A stretch of DNA of 16,904 nt from assembly GCA_900547615.1 (NCBI GenBank), contig URHH01000048.1, positions 1 through 16,904 on the forward strand. The letters are read 5' to 3'. The stretch comes from an uncultured Blautia sp. (lineage in GTDB: Bacteria > Bacillota > Clostridia > Lachnospirales > Lachnospiraceae). The notes beneath the pieces were generated by a model, which saw only the letters and a list, made by a program, of their open reading frames with translations, was not told the origin of the DNA and did no database searches. Positions 1 through 7,328 of this stretch are shown piece by piece. Each line of letters opens with the position of its first letter. Within the stretch, counting starts at the first letter, position 1. A program made the translations under genes and the position numbers.

Positions 1-25
1 CTTACGGTGGCCCCACACCGGGGGG

Positions 26-505
26 TTAGCCTCTTCCTGCGTCTTCTTTCATAATGTGGCCGTATGCGGCTGCCTGATGCTCGGCTTCCTCTTTTGAGAG
101 GAAATGACCGATGGGCTTGCTTGGATTTTCAAATGCCGGATCGTCCGGATCCACACGTACCTGTGTGACAACTGTAACAACAGGCGTACGCATAAAGCCT
201 CGTTTGCGAAGCTCTTCCCGAAGTGCGTTCTGAAGATCATAGCCGATGTATGCCTGACTCATGGCAACGCATACGGAGAGAGGCGTGTTTGGCTGTGAGG
301 CGTCCTCTCTGGAAAGAGCGGACATGGCATTATTGATCATGCCGACCTGCGGTCCGTTTCCGTGGACAACCACGACCTGATGACCTTCCTCGATCAGGTC
401 GCAGAGAGCTTTTGCCGTTGTTTTTACTGCTTTCATCTGCTCCGGAAGCGTATCCCCAAGTGCGTTTCCGCCAAGAGCGATGACAATTCGTTTTCTTTTA
501 TACAT
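26..505 (-). CDS. arcC: Carbamate kinase, N-terminal part; broken at window edge
   Basis: Carbamate kinase makes ATP from carbamoyl phosphate and ADP, releasing carbamate that decays to ammonia and CO2; it acts in the cytoplasm. The visible 159 residues carry the amino-acid-kinase nucleotide motif IALGGNALG near residues 7-15, the HGNGPQVG motif around 48-55, and the family signature MKEDAGRG at the end. I chose the ATG at 505 rather than the longer reading because GGGAGG (514-519) sits just before it and the protein then begins directly at the conserved strand. The family is about 310 residues long, so half is missing. Right after GRG, where the family continues with an aromatic residue and RR, the frame meets TAA (26-28), and the last 28 bases do not resemble the gene. 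It is last in the ygeX-ygeY-ygeW operon, matching the E. coli yqeA context. Identity is sure; whether the gene is really broken is not. Confidence 0.85.
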   Translation of the reverse strand: MYKRKRIVIALGGNALGDTLPEQMKAVKTTAKALCDLIEEGHQVVVVHGNGPQVGMINNAMSALSREDASQPNTPLSVCVAMSQAYIGYDLQNALREELRKRGFMRTPVVTVVTQVRVDPDDPAFENPSKPIGHFLSKEEAEHQAAAYGHIMKEDAGRG

Positions 506-523
506 AATAAAAACCTCCCAAAG

Positions 524-552
524 AAAAAACAAGGCTGTATTGCTACAGCCCC
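524..552 (-). terminator. Terminator-like hairpin between ygeW and carbamate kinase
   Basis: Read on the minus strand, GGCTGTA (550-544), loop GCAA, TACAGCC (539-533) form a 7-bp stem that two G-U pairs can lengthen to 9 bp, followed by TTGTTTTTT (532-524). This looks like an intrinsic terminator. It lies after the ygeW stop (570) and only about 5 bases before the carbamate kinase ribosome site, leaving no room for a separate promoter between them. Partial termination is the likely effect. Confidence 0.65.
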
Positions 553-569
553 TTTGTATTATGCCGGAA

Positions 570-1763
570 TTATTTCAGAATTCTCGGAGCAGCTTTTACT
601 TCAAGTTTTTTGAGAAGCTCCTGCGGATTTTCAAATTTGGAAAGAAGGATCATAGAAGCAATGATGTATGGTTTAAAGCTTGCTTCTTTGTAAAGCGGAA
701 TGCGGTAGCGGTCAAATACGCTTGCGTCTACTTCACCTGTCTCGCAGCTCACGCCTGTAATGTCAGCAGGGAGGCAGTGGAGATACAGAGCTTTTCCGTC
801 TTTTGTTGTCTTCATAAGCTCTTCTGTACAAGCCCAGTCTTTGTGCTGTGCATTCTGTGCAAGAAGTTCTTTTTCCAGTTTGTCGATGCCGTCGAAATCT
901 CCCTCGCCGTAAAGGCTGGTACGTGTTTCCATAGCTGCGAATGGAGCCCAGCTCTTCGGATACACAATATCCGCATCCTTGAAGGCTTCCTCCATGCTGT
1001 TTGTTTTTGTGAAAGAGCCGCCGCTTGCTGCTGCGTTCTTTCTTGCGATTTCTTCTACCTCAGGCATTACATCGTATCCTTCCGGGTGAGCAAGAACCAC
1101 GTCCATGCCGAAACGTGTCATAAGACCGATCACACCCTGCGGAACAGAAAGCGGTTTTCCGTAAGAAGGAGAGTAAGCCCATGTCATGGCAAGTTTTTTG
1201 CCTTTTAAGTTTTCCACACCGCCAAATTCATGAATGATGTGAAGCATATCTGCCATACACTGTGTTGGGTGGTCTACGTCGCACTGGAGGTTTACAAGAG
1301 TAGGACGCTGCTCTAAGATGCCGTCCTTATTTCCCTCTGTAACGGCTTCCATAAATTCTTTCTGATAAGCGTGACCTTTTCCAATATACATATCGTCGCG
1401 GATACCGATCACATCTGCCATGAAGGAAACCATGTTTGCTGTCTCGCGAACCGTTTCTCCGTGTGCGATCTGGGATTTCTTTTCGTCAAGATCCTGTACC
1501 TCAAGTCCCAGAAGGTTGCAGGCGGAAGCGAAAGAGAAGCGGGTACGTGTGGAGTTGTCGCGGAAGATGGAAATTCCGAGACCGCTTTCAAATACTTTTG
1601 TGGAGATATTGTTTTCTCTCATGAAGCGGAGAGCGTCCGCTACAGTAAAGACTGCTTCCAGTTCTTCGTCTGTTTTGTCCCAGGTCCAGAAGAAGTCGTT
1701 GTTGTACATTTCCTTAAAATTCAGGCTGTTCAGTTTGTCAATGTAGTCCTGTAATGTTTTCAT
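570..1763 (-). CDS. ygeW: Knotted carbamoyltransferase YgeW
   Basis: A 397-residue aspartate/ornithine-carbamoyltransferase superfamily protein, matching E. coli YgeW (about 396 residues), whose family has a trefoil-knotted fold and a physiological substrate not settled. Visible motifs: STRTR at residues 71-75 (carbamoyl-phosphate binding), HPTQ at 165-168, and HCLPADI at 329-335. In this setting it probably removes a carbamoyl group from a ureido compound as carbamoyl phosphate, passing it to the carbamate kinase encoded next; that direction is inference. The ATG at 1763 is preceded by AAAGGA and gives the family length; an upstream in-frame extension to 1964 runs through the end of ygeY and is not credible. 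It starts 26 bases after the ygeY stop, so the two are co-transcribed. Confidence 0.93.
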   Translation of the reverse strand: MKTLQDYIDKLNSLNFKEMYNNDFFWTWDKTDEELEAVFTVADALRFMRENNISTKVFESGLGISIFRDNSTRTRFSFASACNLLGLEVQDLDEKKSQIAHGETVRETANMVSFMADVIGIRDDMYIGKGHAYQKEFMEAVTEGNKDGILEQRPTLVNLQCDVDHPTQCMADMLHIIHEFGGVENLKGKKLAMTWAYSPSYGKPLSVPQGVIGLMTRFGMDVVLAHPEGYDVMPEVEEIARKNAAASGGSFTKTNSMEEAFKDADIVYPKSWAPFAAMETRTSLYGEGDFDGIDKLEKELLAQNAQHKDWACTEELMKTTKDGKALYLHCLPADITGVSCETGEVDASVFDRYRIPLYKEASFKPYIIASMILLSKFENPQELLKKLEVKAAPRILK

Positions 1764-1789
1764 ATTTTTATATCCTTTCTGTGCTATAT

Positions 1790-3100
1790 TTATTTGCAGT
1801 AAGCGCCCGGAAGAGCAGCGTAAACAGCCGCACATCTTACCAGGTCGATTTTCCATGTTTTTTCGTTTGGAGCGTGAGCCTGTGCCTCTGCGCCGGGACC
1901 GAAGCCGATACATGGAATGCCGTTTCTTCCCATGATGGAAACGCCGTTTGTGGAGAAGGTCCATTTATCTGTGAGAGGACGTGCTTTTCTCATGCTCTCT
2001 GTCTCTTTGTTTCCAACACGTTCTGTTCCGTAAAGTCCTGTGTATGCTTCTTCCAGAGCCTTTGTAACCTTGTGGTCTTTCGGGATTACCCAGGTAGGGA
2101 AGTAGCACTCGATCGGATATACAAGCTCTGTCCAGGACGGACGGGAGTATTCGTACATGGATACTGTAACGTCGTCCCCGTATTTCTGTACAGACGGAAG
2201 AGCACGGATCTCGTCCAGGCAGCTTTCCCATGTTTCCCCTGCTGTCATACGTCTGTCAAGAGATACGGAGCAGGAGTCTGCAACTGCGCAGCGGCTCGGG
2301 GAAGTATAGAAAATTTCGGAAGTAGTAACGGTTCCTCTTCCCAGGAAACGTGCCTCTTCCCACTGAGGGTTGTATTTTTCGTCCAGCATTTTTACAAGAC
2401 CTTTTACTTCTTTGTCGTCTGCTGCGTCATTTTCATTTAATGAGCGCACGTCCTGAAGAATGTCAGCCATTTTGTAGATGGCGTTGTCGCCGCGTTCCGG
2501 AGCAGAGCCGTGGCAGGAAACACCTTTTACGTCCACACGGATTTCCATACGTCCGCGCTGTCCTCTGTAGATACCGCCGTCAGTAGGTTCTGTAGATACA
2601 ACAAATTCCGGACGGACCTTATCCTCGTTGATAATGTACTGCCAGCAAAGACCGTCACAGTCCTCTTCCTGAACCGTACCGGTTACAAGAACCTGGAATT
2701 TATCATTGAGAAGATTTAAGTCTTTCATAATTTTAGCGCCGTATACAGCGGAAACAATGCCGCCCATCTGATCGGAAGTTCCGCGTCCGCCGATTTCTTC
2801 CTCTGTCTCAAAGCCTTCGTACGGATCGAAGTTCCAGTTATCTCTGTTTCCGATTCCTACGGTATCAATATGTGCGTCAAAGCCGATGAGTGTTTTGCCT
2901 GTTCCCATGTATCCTAAAACATTTCCCATCGGGTCGATCTCCACTTTGTCAAATTCCAGTTTCTCCATTTCTTCTTTAATGCGCATGATGTGACCTTTTT
3001 CCCCGCAGCTTTCTCCCGGGATTTTCACGAGATCCCGAAGGAATTTTGTCATATCTGCCTCATAATTTTTTGCAGCTTCGTTAATTTTTGCGTAATCCAT
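1790..3100 (-). CDS. ygeY: YgeY-type M20 family metallohydrolase
   Basis: A 436-residue zinc-dependent hydrolase of the M20 peptidase/deacylase family, YgeY branch (catalogued as a putative selenium-metabolism hydrolase because it occurs with selenium-dependent molybdenum hydroxylases). Metal-site motifs are in family order: FDAHIDTVG (H77, D79), GRGTSDQMGG (D110), QEEDCDG (E145/E146), STEPTDGG (E171) and HAPNEKT (H409). YgeY of E. coli is slightly shorter (about 400 residues). The exact substrate cannot be read from sequence; a ureido- or amide-bearing intermediate on the way to 2,3-diaminopropionate is plausible from context. ATG at 3100 has a clear GGGAGG site. It lies 30 bases after ygeX and 26 before ygeW with no terminator in either gap. 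Confidence 0.92.
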   Translation of the reverse strand: MDYAKINEAAKNYEADMTKFLRDLVKIPGESCGEKGHIMRIKEEMEKLEFDKVEIDPMGNVLGYMGTGKTLIGFDAHIDTVGIGNRDNWNFDPYEGFETEEEIGGRGTSDQMGGIVSAVYGAKIMKDLNLLNDKFQVLVTGTVQEEDCDGLCWQYIINEDKVRPEFVVSTEPTDGGIYRGQRGRMEIRVDVKGVSCHGSAPERGDNAIYKMADILQDVRSLNENDAADDKEVKGLVKMLDEKYNPQWEEARFLGRGTVTTSEIFYTSPSRCAVADSCSVSLDRRMTAGETWESCLDEIRALPSVQKYGDDVTVSMYEYSRPSWTELVYPIECYFPTWVIPKDHKVTKALEEAYTGLYGTERVGNKETESMRKARPLTDKWTFSTNGVSIMGRNGIPCIGFGPGAEAQAHAPNEKTWKIDLVRCAAVYAALPGAYCK

Positions 3101-3130
3101 AATAAAAACCTCCCTGAAAAATATAAAATA

Positions 3131-4354
3131 CTATTTGCTCAATGATTCGTCTGTTCCGTAAAGACCGTCCCACACGATTTCTTTATAACGGACAGGATCG
3201 GTATCTCCCTCTGTGGAAATTACGAGAACGACAGAATTTTCGTCAAGCTTTAATGCCTCTTTTAAATCTTTTGCGTCTTCATCGTGAAGAGCGGTGTAGC
3301 AGAGTCCAAGCGGCACGGAACCGGATTCTCCGGATACGATATGCGGGTCGCCCGGAAGAGGATTTGCATAAATACGAGTTGCTTTTGCGCTCATCCAGTC
3401 AGGACAGGAGGCAAATACAGTGACGTGGTTTTTCAGAATATCCCAGCCGATGGTATTTCCCTCGCCGCAGGCAAGACCTGCCATGATCGTCTGAAGGTCG
3501 CCTGTCACATTTACAAGATTTCCTGTTTTTGCTTCGGCAGAGCGGTAGAGACAATCTGCTGCGCTTGCCTCACACACAGCCATAACAGGTGGATTTTCCC
3601 TGTATTTGTTTGCGAAATATCCAACGACTGCGCCTGCCAGTGAGCCTACCTGCACGAATACGTGAGTGGGGCGCTCCACGCCGTCTTCTTTTAACTGCTG
3701 GTCAGCTTCTCTTACAAGTGTGCCGTAGCCCTGCATGATCCATGACGGGATTTCCTCATATCCGTCCCATGCAGTATCCTGCACGATAATGCCGTGCTCT
3801 GTTTTTGCCGCTTCTGCAGCCGCCATTCTTACGCAGTCATCGTAATTCATATCTTCAATGGTAACTACTGCGCCTTCTTTTGCAATATTGTCAAAACGTG
3901 TCTTTGTAGTGCCCTTTGGCATACGCACAACGGCTTTCTGTCCCAGTCGGTTTGCTGCCCAGGCAACGCCTCTTCCGTGATTGCCGTCGGTTGCGGTAAA
4001 GAATGTTGCCTGACCAAATTCTTCACGGAGTTTATCGGAAGAAAGTACATTATATGGAAGCTCGCTTATGTCTTTTCCAAGCTCCTTTGCTATGTAACGG
4101 CCCATTGCGTAAGAACCGCCGAGAACCTTAAAAGCATTCAGCCCGAACCGGTAAGATTCGTCTTTACAGTAAATGCTTTTTACCCCAAGGTATTCTGCAA
4201 GCGCGCCCAGTTTTTTCAGAGGAGTGACGCTGTACTGCGGAAAGCTTTTATGAAACTCATTTGCTTTTTTTACGTTCTCTTCAGACATCAGCTCCAGATA
4301 AGAATCCTCTGATTTTGGCACCTCATTTGTAATCCATTTTAACCCTTCTGTCAT
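3131..4354 (-). CDS. ygeX: 2,3-diaminopropionate ammonia-lyase
   Basis: A 407-residue PLP enzyme of fold type II that converts 2,3-diaminopropionate to pyruvate and two ammonia. The PLP lysine is K76 in NAFKVLGGSYA. The acidic residues known to matter in the E. coli enzyme appear to correspond to D123 (TATDGNHGRG) and D193 (QDTAWDGYE). The glycine-rich phosphate-binding segment VGSLAGAVVG follows in the middle of the protein. Length and N-terminus agree with the family. ATG 4354 is preceded by GGAGG on the minus strand. It is the first gene of the ygeX-ygeY-ygeW-carbamate kinase operon, under the promoter proposed at 4403-4433. Its product pyruvate would link degradation of the nitrogen compound to fermentation. 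Identification is firm; the natural source of diaminopropionate is inferred. Confidence 0.95.
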   Translation of the reverse strand: MTEGLKWITNEVPKSEDSYLELMSEENVKKANEFHKSFPQYSVTPLKKLGALAEYLGVKSIYCKDESYRFGLNAFKVLGGSYAMGRYIAKELGKDISELPYNVLSSDKLREEFGQATFFTATDGNHGRGVAWAANRLGQKAVVRMPKGTTKTRFDNIAKEGAVVTIEDMNYDDCVRMAAAEAAKTEHGIIVQDTAWDGYEEIPSWIMQGYGTLVREADQQLKEDGVERPTHVFVQVGSLAGAVVGYFANKYRENPPVMAVCEASAADCLYRSAEAKTGNLVNVTGDLQTIMAGLACGEGNTIGWDILKNHVTVFASCPDWMSAKATRIYANPLPGDPHIVSGESGSVPLGLCYTALHDEDAKDLKEALKLDENSVVLVISTEGDTDPVRYKEIVWDGLYGTDESLSK

Positions 4355-4402
4355 GATAAATGGGAACCTCCTTCTCTCAGAAAAATTTCATTTCTTATCT
4401 CT

Positions 4403-4433
4403 ATCATACCATAAAAAAATCATTTTGCAATAA
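4403..4433 (-). promoter_or_regulatory. Promoter of the ygeX operon
   Basis: On the minus strand TATGAT (4408-4403) is preceded by TGG (4411-4409), an extended -10. A weak -35 (TTATTG, 4433-4428) lies 18 bases upstream; a better hexamer, TTGCAA, has only a 15-base spacer. The start site would be close to 4396, giving a leader of about 40 bases before ygeX. Confidence 0.55.
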
Positions 4434-4488
4434 GAAAATACAAAATCTTTTAGGTTTTTCAAAAAATAATTAGGGAGTCGATAATTCG

Positions 4489-4517
4489 TTGATGTAAAGG
4501 GGAATCTGTGGTATACT
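4489..4517 (+). promoter_or_regulatory. Promoter of the DUF1015 gene
   Basis: TTGATG (4489-4494), a 17-base spacer ending in TGG, and TATACT (4512-4517) make a strong sigma-A promoter with extended -10. The gene's ribosome site AGGAGG is at 4551-4556, 7 bases before ATG 4564. Confidence 0.75.
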
Positions 4518-4563
4518 GAAAAGAAATTTAAGGAAGTTTTTTAAAGGACGAGGAGGGGTTATT

Positions 4564-5808
4564 ATGGCAGTATTTCGTGGATTTCAGGCATTGAGACCAA
4601 CACCGGAAAAGGCGTCCTGTGTGGCGTCTCTTCCATATGACGTAGTGAGTCGTGAGGAGGCGTATGCACTGGGAAAATCCAATCCGGATTCTTTTCTGCA
4701 TGTGGAGAGGGCAGAGATCGACTGTCCAAAAGAGATGGATATGTATGACGAGGCTGTATACAGAAAAGCAGAGGAAAATCTTCAGAAAATGATAAAAGAG
4801 GGAACTCTGGTGGAAGATAAAAAAAGATGCTTCTATATATATGAACTGATCCGAAAGGGGAAATCCCAGACTGGCTTTGTGGGCTGCAGTTCCATTGACG
4901 ATTATCAGAACGGTGTGATCAGGCGTCATGAACTTACAAGAACAGAAAAAGAAAAAGACAGGATCCGGCATATGGAAGTGTGCTGTGCCAATACAAGTCC
5001 TGTATTTCTTACCTGCCGCTATACGGAGAAGCTTCTTATGCTTCTTGAGAGCTTTAAGCAGACGCACAGACCGGTTTATGATTTTACGGCGGAAGATGAG
5101 ATTACTCACAGAGTATGGGTGGTCGATGAAGAAGAGGAAATAAAAATAGCAGAAGAGGAATTTGGAAAAATCCCGTCCCTTTATATTGCAGACGGACATC
5201 ACAGAGCGGCTTCCGCTGTAAAGACAGGATTAAAATACCGGGAGGAAAATCCCGATTATACAGGAGAAGAGGAATTTAACTACTTTCTTTCTGTTGTATT
5301 TCCATGCGAGCAGCTTACTATTCTTCCTTATCACCGCATTGTGACAGATTTAAACGGAATTACAGAAAAAGCCTTTATCGGCAGCCTGAAATTTAATTTT
5401 GAACTGATGCTGATGCCGGGCTTTCCATGTAAGCCGGTAGAGAAGCACTGTATGGGTATGTACACAGGAGGACAGTGGTATCATTTAAAAGCATGGAAGG
5501 ACGTTTACGAAAAGAAAGACGAGATCTCACAGCTTGACGTATCTATTCTACAGGATAAGGTTCTGCGTCCTGTGCTTGGGATTGAAGAACCGACAACAGA
5601 TAAGCGTCTTCGCTTTGCAGGGGGAAATATGAAACTCCGGCAGCTTCAGGAAATGGCGGACGAGACAGGCGGCGTGGCATTTGTCATGTTCCCGGTAGAG
5701 ATGGAAGACATTATGAAGATTGCGGACGAGGGAAAGCTGATGCCTCCAAAATCCACCTGGTTTGAGCCGAAGCTTCGAAGCGGGCTGTTTGTGCATAAAT
5801 TAAAATAA
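4564..5808 (+). CDS. DUF1015 family protein
   Basis: A 414-residue cytoplasmic protein of the DUF1015 family. Recognisable conserved blocks: the N-terminal SLPYDVVSREEA (22-33), a central run of charge with HELTRTEKEKDR (122-133) followed by ANTSPVFL (142-149), and IADGHHRAASA (208-218). The family has no firmly assigned reaction that I know of; members are often neighbours of serine biosynthesis genes in clostridia. The DGHHR motif recalls the ParB/Srx-like free serine kinases (SerK, SbnI); a relation is speculation. Full length, good promoter and ribosome site, and no sign of decay. Here it is divergent from ygeX, 209 bases apart, and probably continues into the secreted-protein gene downstream, as no terminator is visible after its stop. 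Confidence 0.88.
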   Translation: MAVFRGFQALRPTPEKASCVASLPYDVVSREEAYALGKSNPDSFLHVERAEIDCPKEMDMYDEAVYRKAEENLQKMIKEGTLVEDKKRCFYIYELIRKGKSQTGFVGCSSIDDYQNGVIRRHELTRTEKEKDRIRHMEVCCANTSPVFLTCRYTEKLLMLLESFKQTHRPVYDFTAEDEITHRVWVVDEEEEIKIAEEEFGKIPSLYIADGHHRAASAVKTGLKYREENPDYTGEEEFNYFLSVVFPCEQLTILPYHRIVTDLNGITEKAFIGSLKFNFELMLMPGFPCKPVEKHCMGMYTGGQWYHLKAWKDVYEKKDEISQLDVSILQDKVLRPVLGIEEPTTDKRLRFAGGNMKLRQLQEMADETGGVAFVMFPVEMEDIMKIADEGKLMPPKSTWFEPKLRSGLFVHKLK

Positions 5809-5893
5809 GGAAAATAAAGAAAATAAAAAGAAAAGGGCGGTGATTCCAGTGGGAAATTTACAGAGAAAAACTTCATAGGAGCTTGCAGACAGC

Positions 5894-5924
5894 AGGAGGT
5901 AAAATAGATGAAGAAGAAAAAAAA
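5894..5924 (+). promoter_or_regulatory. Ribosome site and A8 slippery run at start of secreted protein
   Basis: AGGAGG (5894-5899) lies 8 bases before ATG 5908. The codons ATG AAG AAG run into eight A (5917-5924). With eight A the frame ends at TGA after 24 codons (stop at 5980-5982); with seven A it enters the long open frame at the ATA codon 5924 and encodes a textbook signal peptide. Confidence 0.75.
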
Positions 5925-6757
5925 TAATAACAACTGCCGCCTTATGTTTGAGTCTTTGCTTATTCACAGGGGCAAAAATTGAGAACGTAAAAGCAGAGGG
6001 GATTGCCATTGAAAATCCAGAGGACATTGTACAGTATCAGCTGGGAACCATGCGAATGGATGTGCAGCAGGAGCAGCTTGACGAGATTTTAAACGGATTG
6101 GAAACCGTAACTTTGGCAGATGAGAAAAGTCAGAAATCCCTTACACGGGGAGATGATTTTCTTGCAATTCTTCTGATACATGAGGACGGGCAGAAAGATA
6201 TTTTCCATTTTTTCCAGGAAAATGAAAAATGGTATATGCAGACAGGCGACGGGGAGCTTTATGAAAATGCTGATTTTATTACAGACATTATCCATGTGGA
6301 AGAAGCTGCTTCCGGAGAAACAGTTCCTTCCGGTTATACCGGTTTGAGCATCACAGAAGAAGGGCTGCTTCGCATGATACAGACAGATAAAGCAGAGAAG
6401 CTTGCTGCATATGCGAAAAAGGAAGGCTTTTATCCAACGGAAGAAGAGATTGCAGAAGAGATGGAACGGTATCTTTCGGAATATCGAAAATCTCCGGAAT
6501 ATAAGGAACGGGCAAAAGCGTGTGAGTTTGCAGGATATGAGCTGGAAGAACTGCTGCACAGTCAGAATGATTTTCTGGTAAGGATCATGGTGGAGCAGCG
6601 TTTTGGAGAACAGCGGCGAATCGAATATATGGAAGGAACGGATACCATAGATGGAGTGGTGTATTCGGATTTCAATCAGTATGTGAATGCTTTTTCCAAT
6701 AAATATGTTTATCAGAAGGAAAACCTGAACGAAGCATACGCAGAGCAGAATAAGTAA
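5908..6757 (+). CDS. Secreted protein of unknown function, frame broken at A8 run
   Basis: I do not recognise the family with confidence. The open frame begins only at about 5912, out of phase with ATG 5908, which alone has a proper ribosome site. Removing one A from the eight at 5917-5924 joins them and yields a 282-residue protein starting MKKKIITTAALCLSLCLF, with a lysine n-region, hydrophobic core and a VKA-EG cleavage site near residue 28. The intact reading supports this as the ancestral frame. The mature part is acidic and hydrophilic; a helical stretch (FYPTEEEIAEEMERYL onward) faintly resembles SurA/trigger-factor-like N-terminal domains, but this is weak. No lipobox cysteine. An internal TTG at 5948 could start translation but lacks a ribosome site and would lose the n-region. 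It lies 99 bases after DUF1015 and ends at the terminator at 6764. A sequencing error, a pseudogene, slippage or phase variation are all possible. Confidence 0.6.
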
Positions 6758-6763
6758 AAGCAA

Positions 6764-6789
6764 GAGGAGGGAGCACCCTCCTCATTTTT
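6764..6789 (+). terminator. Intrinsic terminator between convergent genes
   Basis: GAGGAGGG (6764-6771), loop AGCA, CCCTCCTC (6776-6783), then ATTTTT. An 8-bp perfect G+C-rich stem with a U-tract ends the plus-strand transcript. It may also serve the minus-strand gene ending at 6789, though the T-run on that side (TTGCTTTT) is poorer. Confidence 0.85.
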
Positions 6790-7313
6790 CAGCAAATCTC
6801 CGTAATATGCCCGGTTTCCTTATTGTATCTGCAGTATCTGCCGTTTTCAGAAATGAACGGCTGGTATGTATTTGTTTTTACGTCTTTTAAGTACACAATT
6901 CCCGTAGCGATCATCTGCACAAGTGAAAATCTTTCGCTTAAACTGGAAATCCATTCGTATGTTTTATTTTTGGAGGAATCTGCCATCACAAGGCTGTATC
7001 CGTCCTCGCAGGGCTCCAGAGAGAAGTAGATTTTTTCCGCTTTGGAAGGCTCTGCAAAAACCTGGCTTTCAATGTAAGAAGAAAAATTCTTTTTAACAAA
7101 ATCGTGGAAGGAATCAATGGTATAAGTGACAGAAGAGACTTCATCTGTGATTTTGTCCCCGCGTTCCAGACGGGTGCGGATTACTTTCAAAACTTCCACG
7201 GTCCAGTTGATAAAAGAAATGGAGCTGTAGTTCATGCTTTCCAGAAGCTGCTCGATCAGGCGTCTGGAGAGAATATTGGAGCGCACTGCCTCGTTGTATA
7301 ATTCCTGATTCAT
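6789..7313 (-). CDS. Uncharacterised protein, operon partner of the regulator
   Basis: A 174-residue protein that I do not recognise. No signal peptide or membrane segment is visible, so it is probably cytoplasmic. The first 80 residues look helical (RRLIEQLLESMNY, WTVEVLKVIRTRLERG). The C-terminal half is mixed, with alternating aromatic and polar residues resembling a small sensor-like beta fold (YTIDSFHDFV, IYFSLEPCEDGYSLVMAD, ISENGRYCRY). That is only an impression. ATG 7313 has AAGGGAGA upstream, and the gene starts 15 bases after the stop of the PAS-HTH regulator, so both are on one mRNA. The context suggests a role in sensing or modulating the same pathway, but nothing in the sequence proves it. 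Confidence 0.8.
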   Translation of the reverse strand: MNQELYNEAVRSNILSRRLIEQLLESMNYSSISFINWTVEVLKVIRTRLERGDKITDEVSSVTYTIDSFHDFVKKNFSSYIESQVFAEPSKAEKIYFSLEPCEDGYSLVMADSSKNKTYEWISSLSERFSLVQMIATGIVYLKDVKTNTYQPFISENGRYCRYNKETGHITEIC

Positions 7314-7328
7314 AATAAAATCTCCCTT

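Noticed and set aside
480..1208. Long plus-strand open frame of 242 codons opposite ygeW
   Set aside because: It lies antisense to ygeW, whose motifs are complete; the peptide is rich in Cys and Phe in the manner of an antisense shadow and has no ribosome site.
1754..2440. Plus-strand open frame of 228 codons opposite ygeY
   Set aside because: Antisense to a gene with intact metal-site motifs; composition is of the shadow type.
3794..4312. Plus-strand open frame opposite ygeX
   Set aside because: Antisense to the conserved PLP-binding half of ygeX; no start signals.
5840..5878. Short leader peptide (GTG to TAG) before the secreted protein
   Set aside because: Only about 12 codons, a poor ribosome site and no regulatory codon run or hairpin pair.
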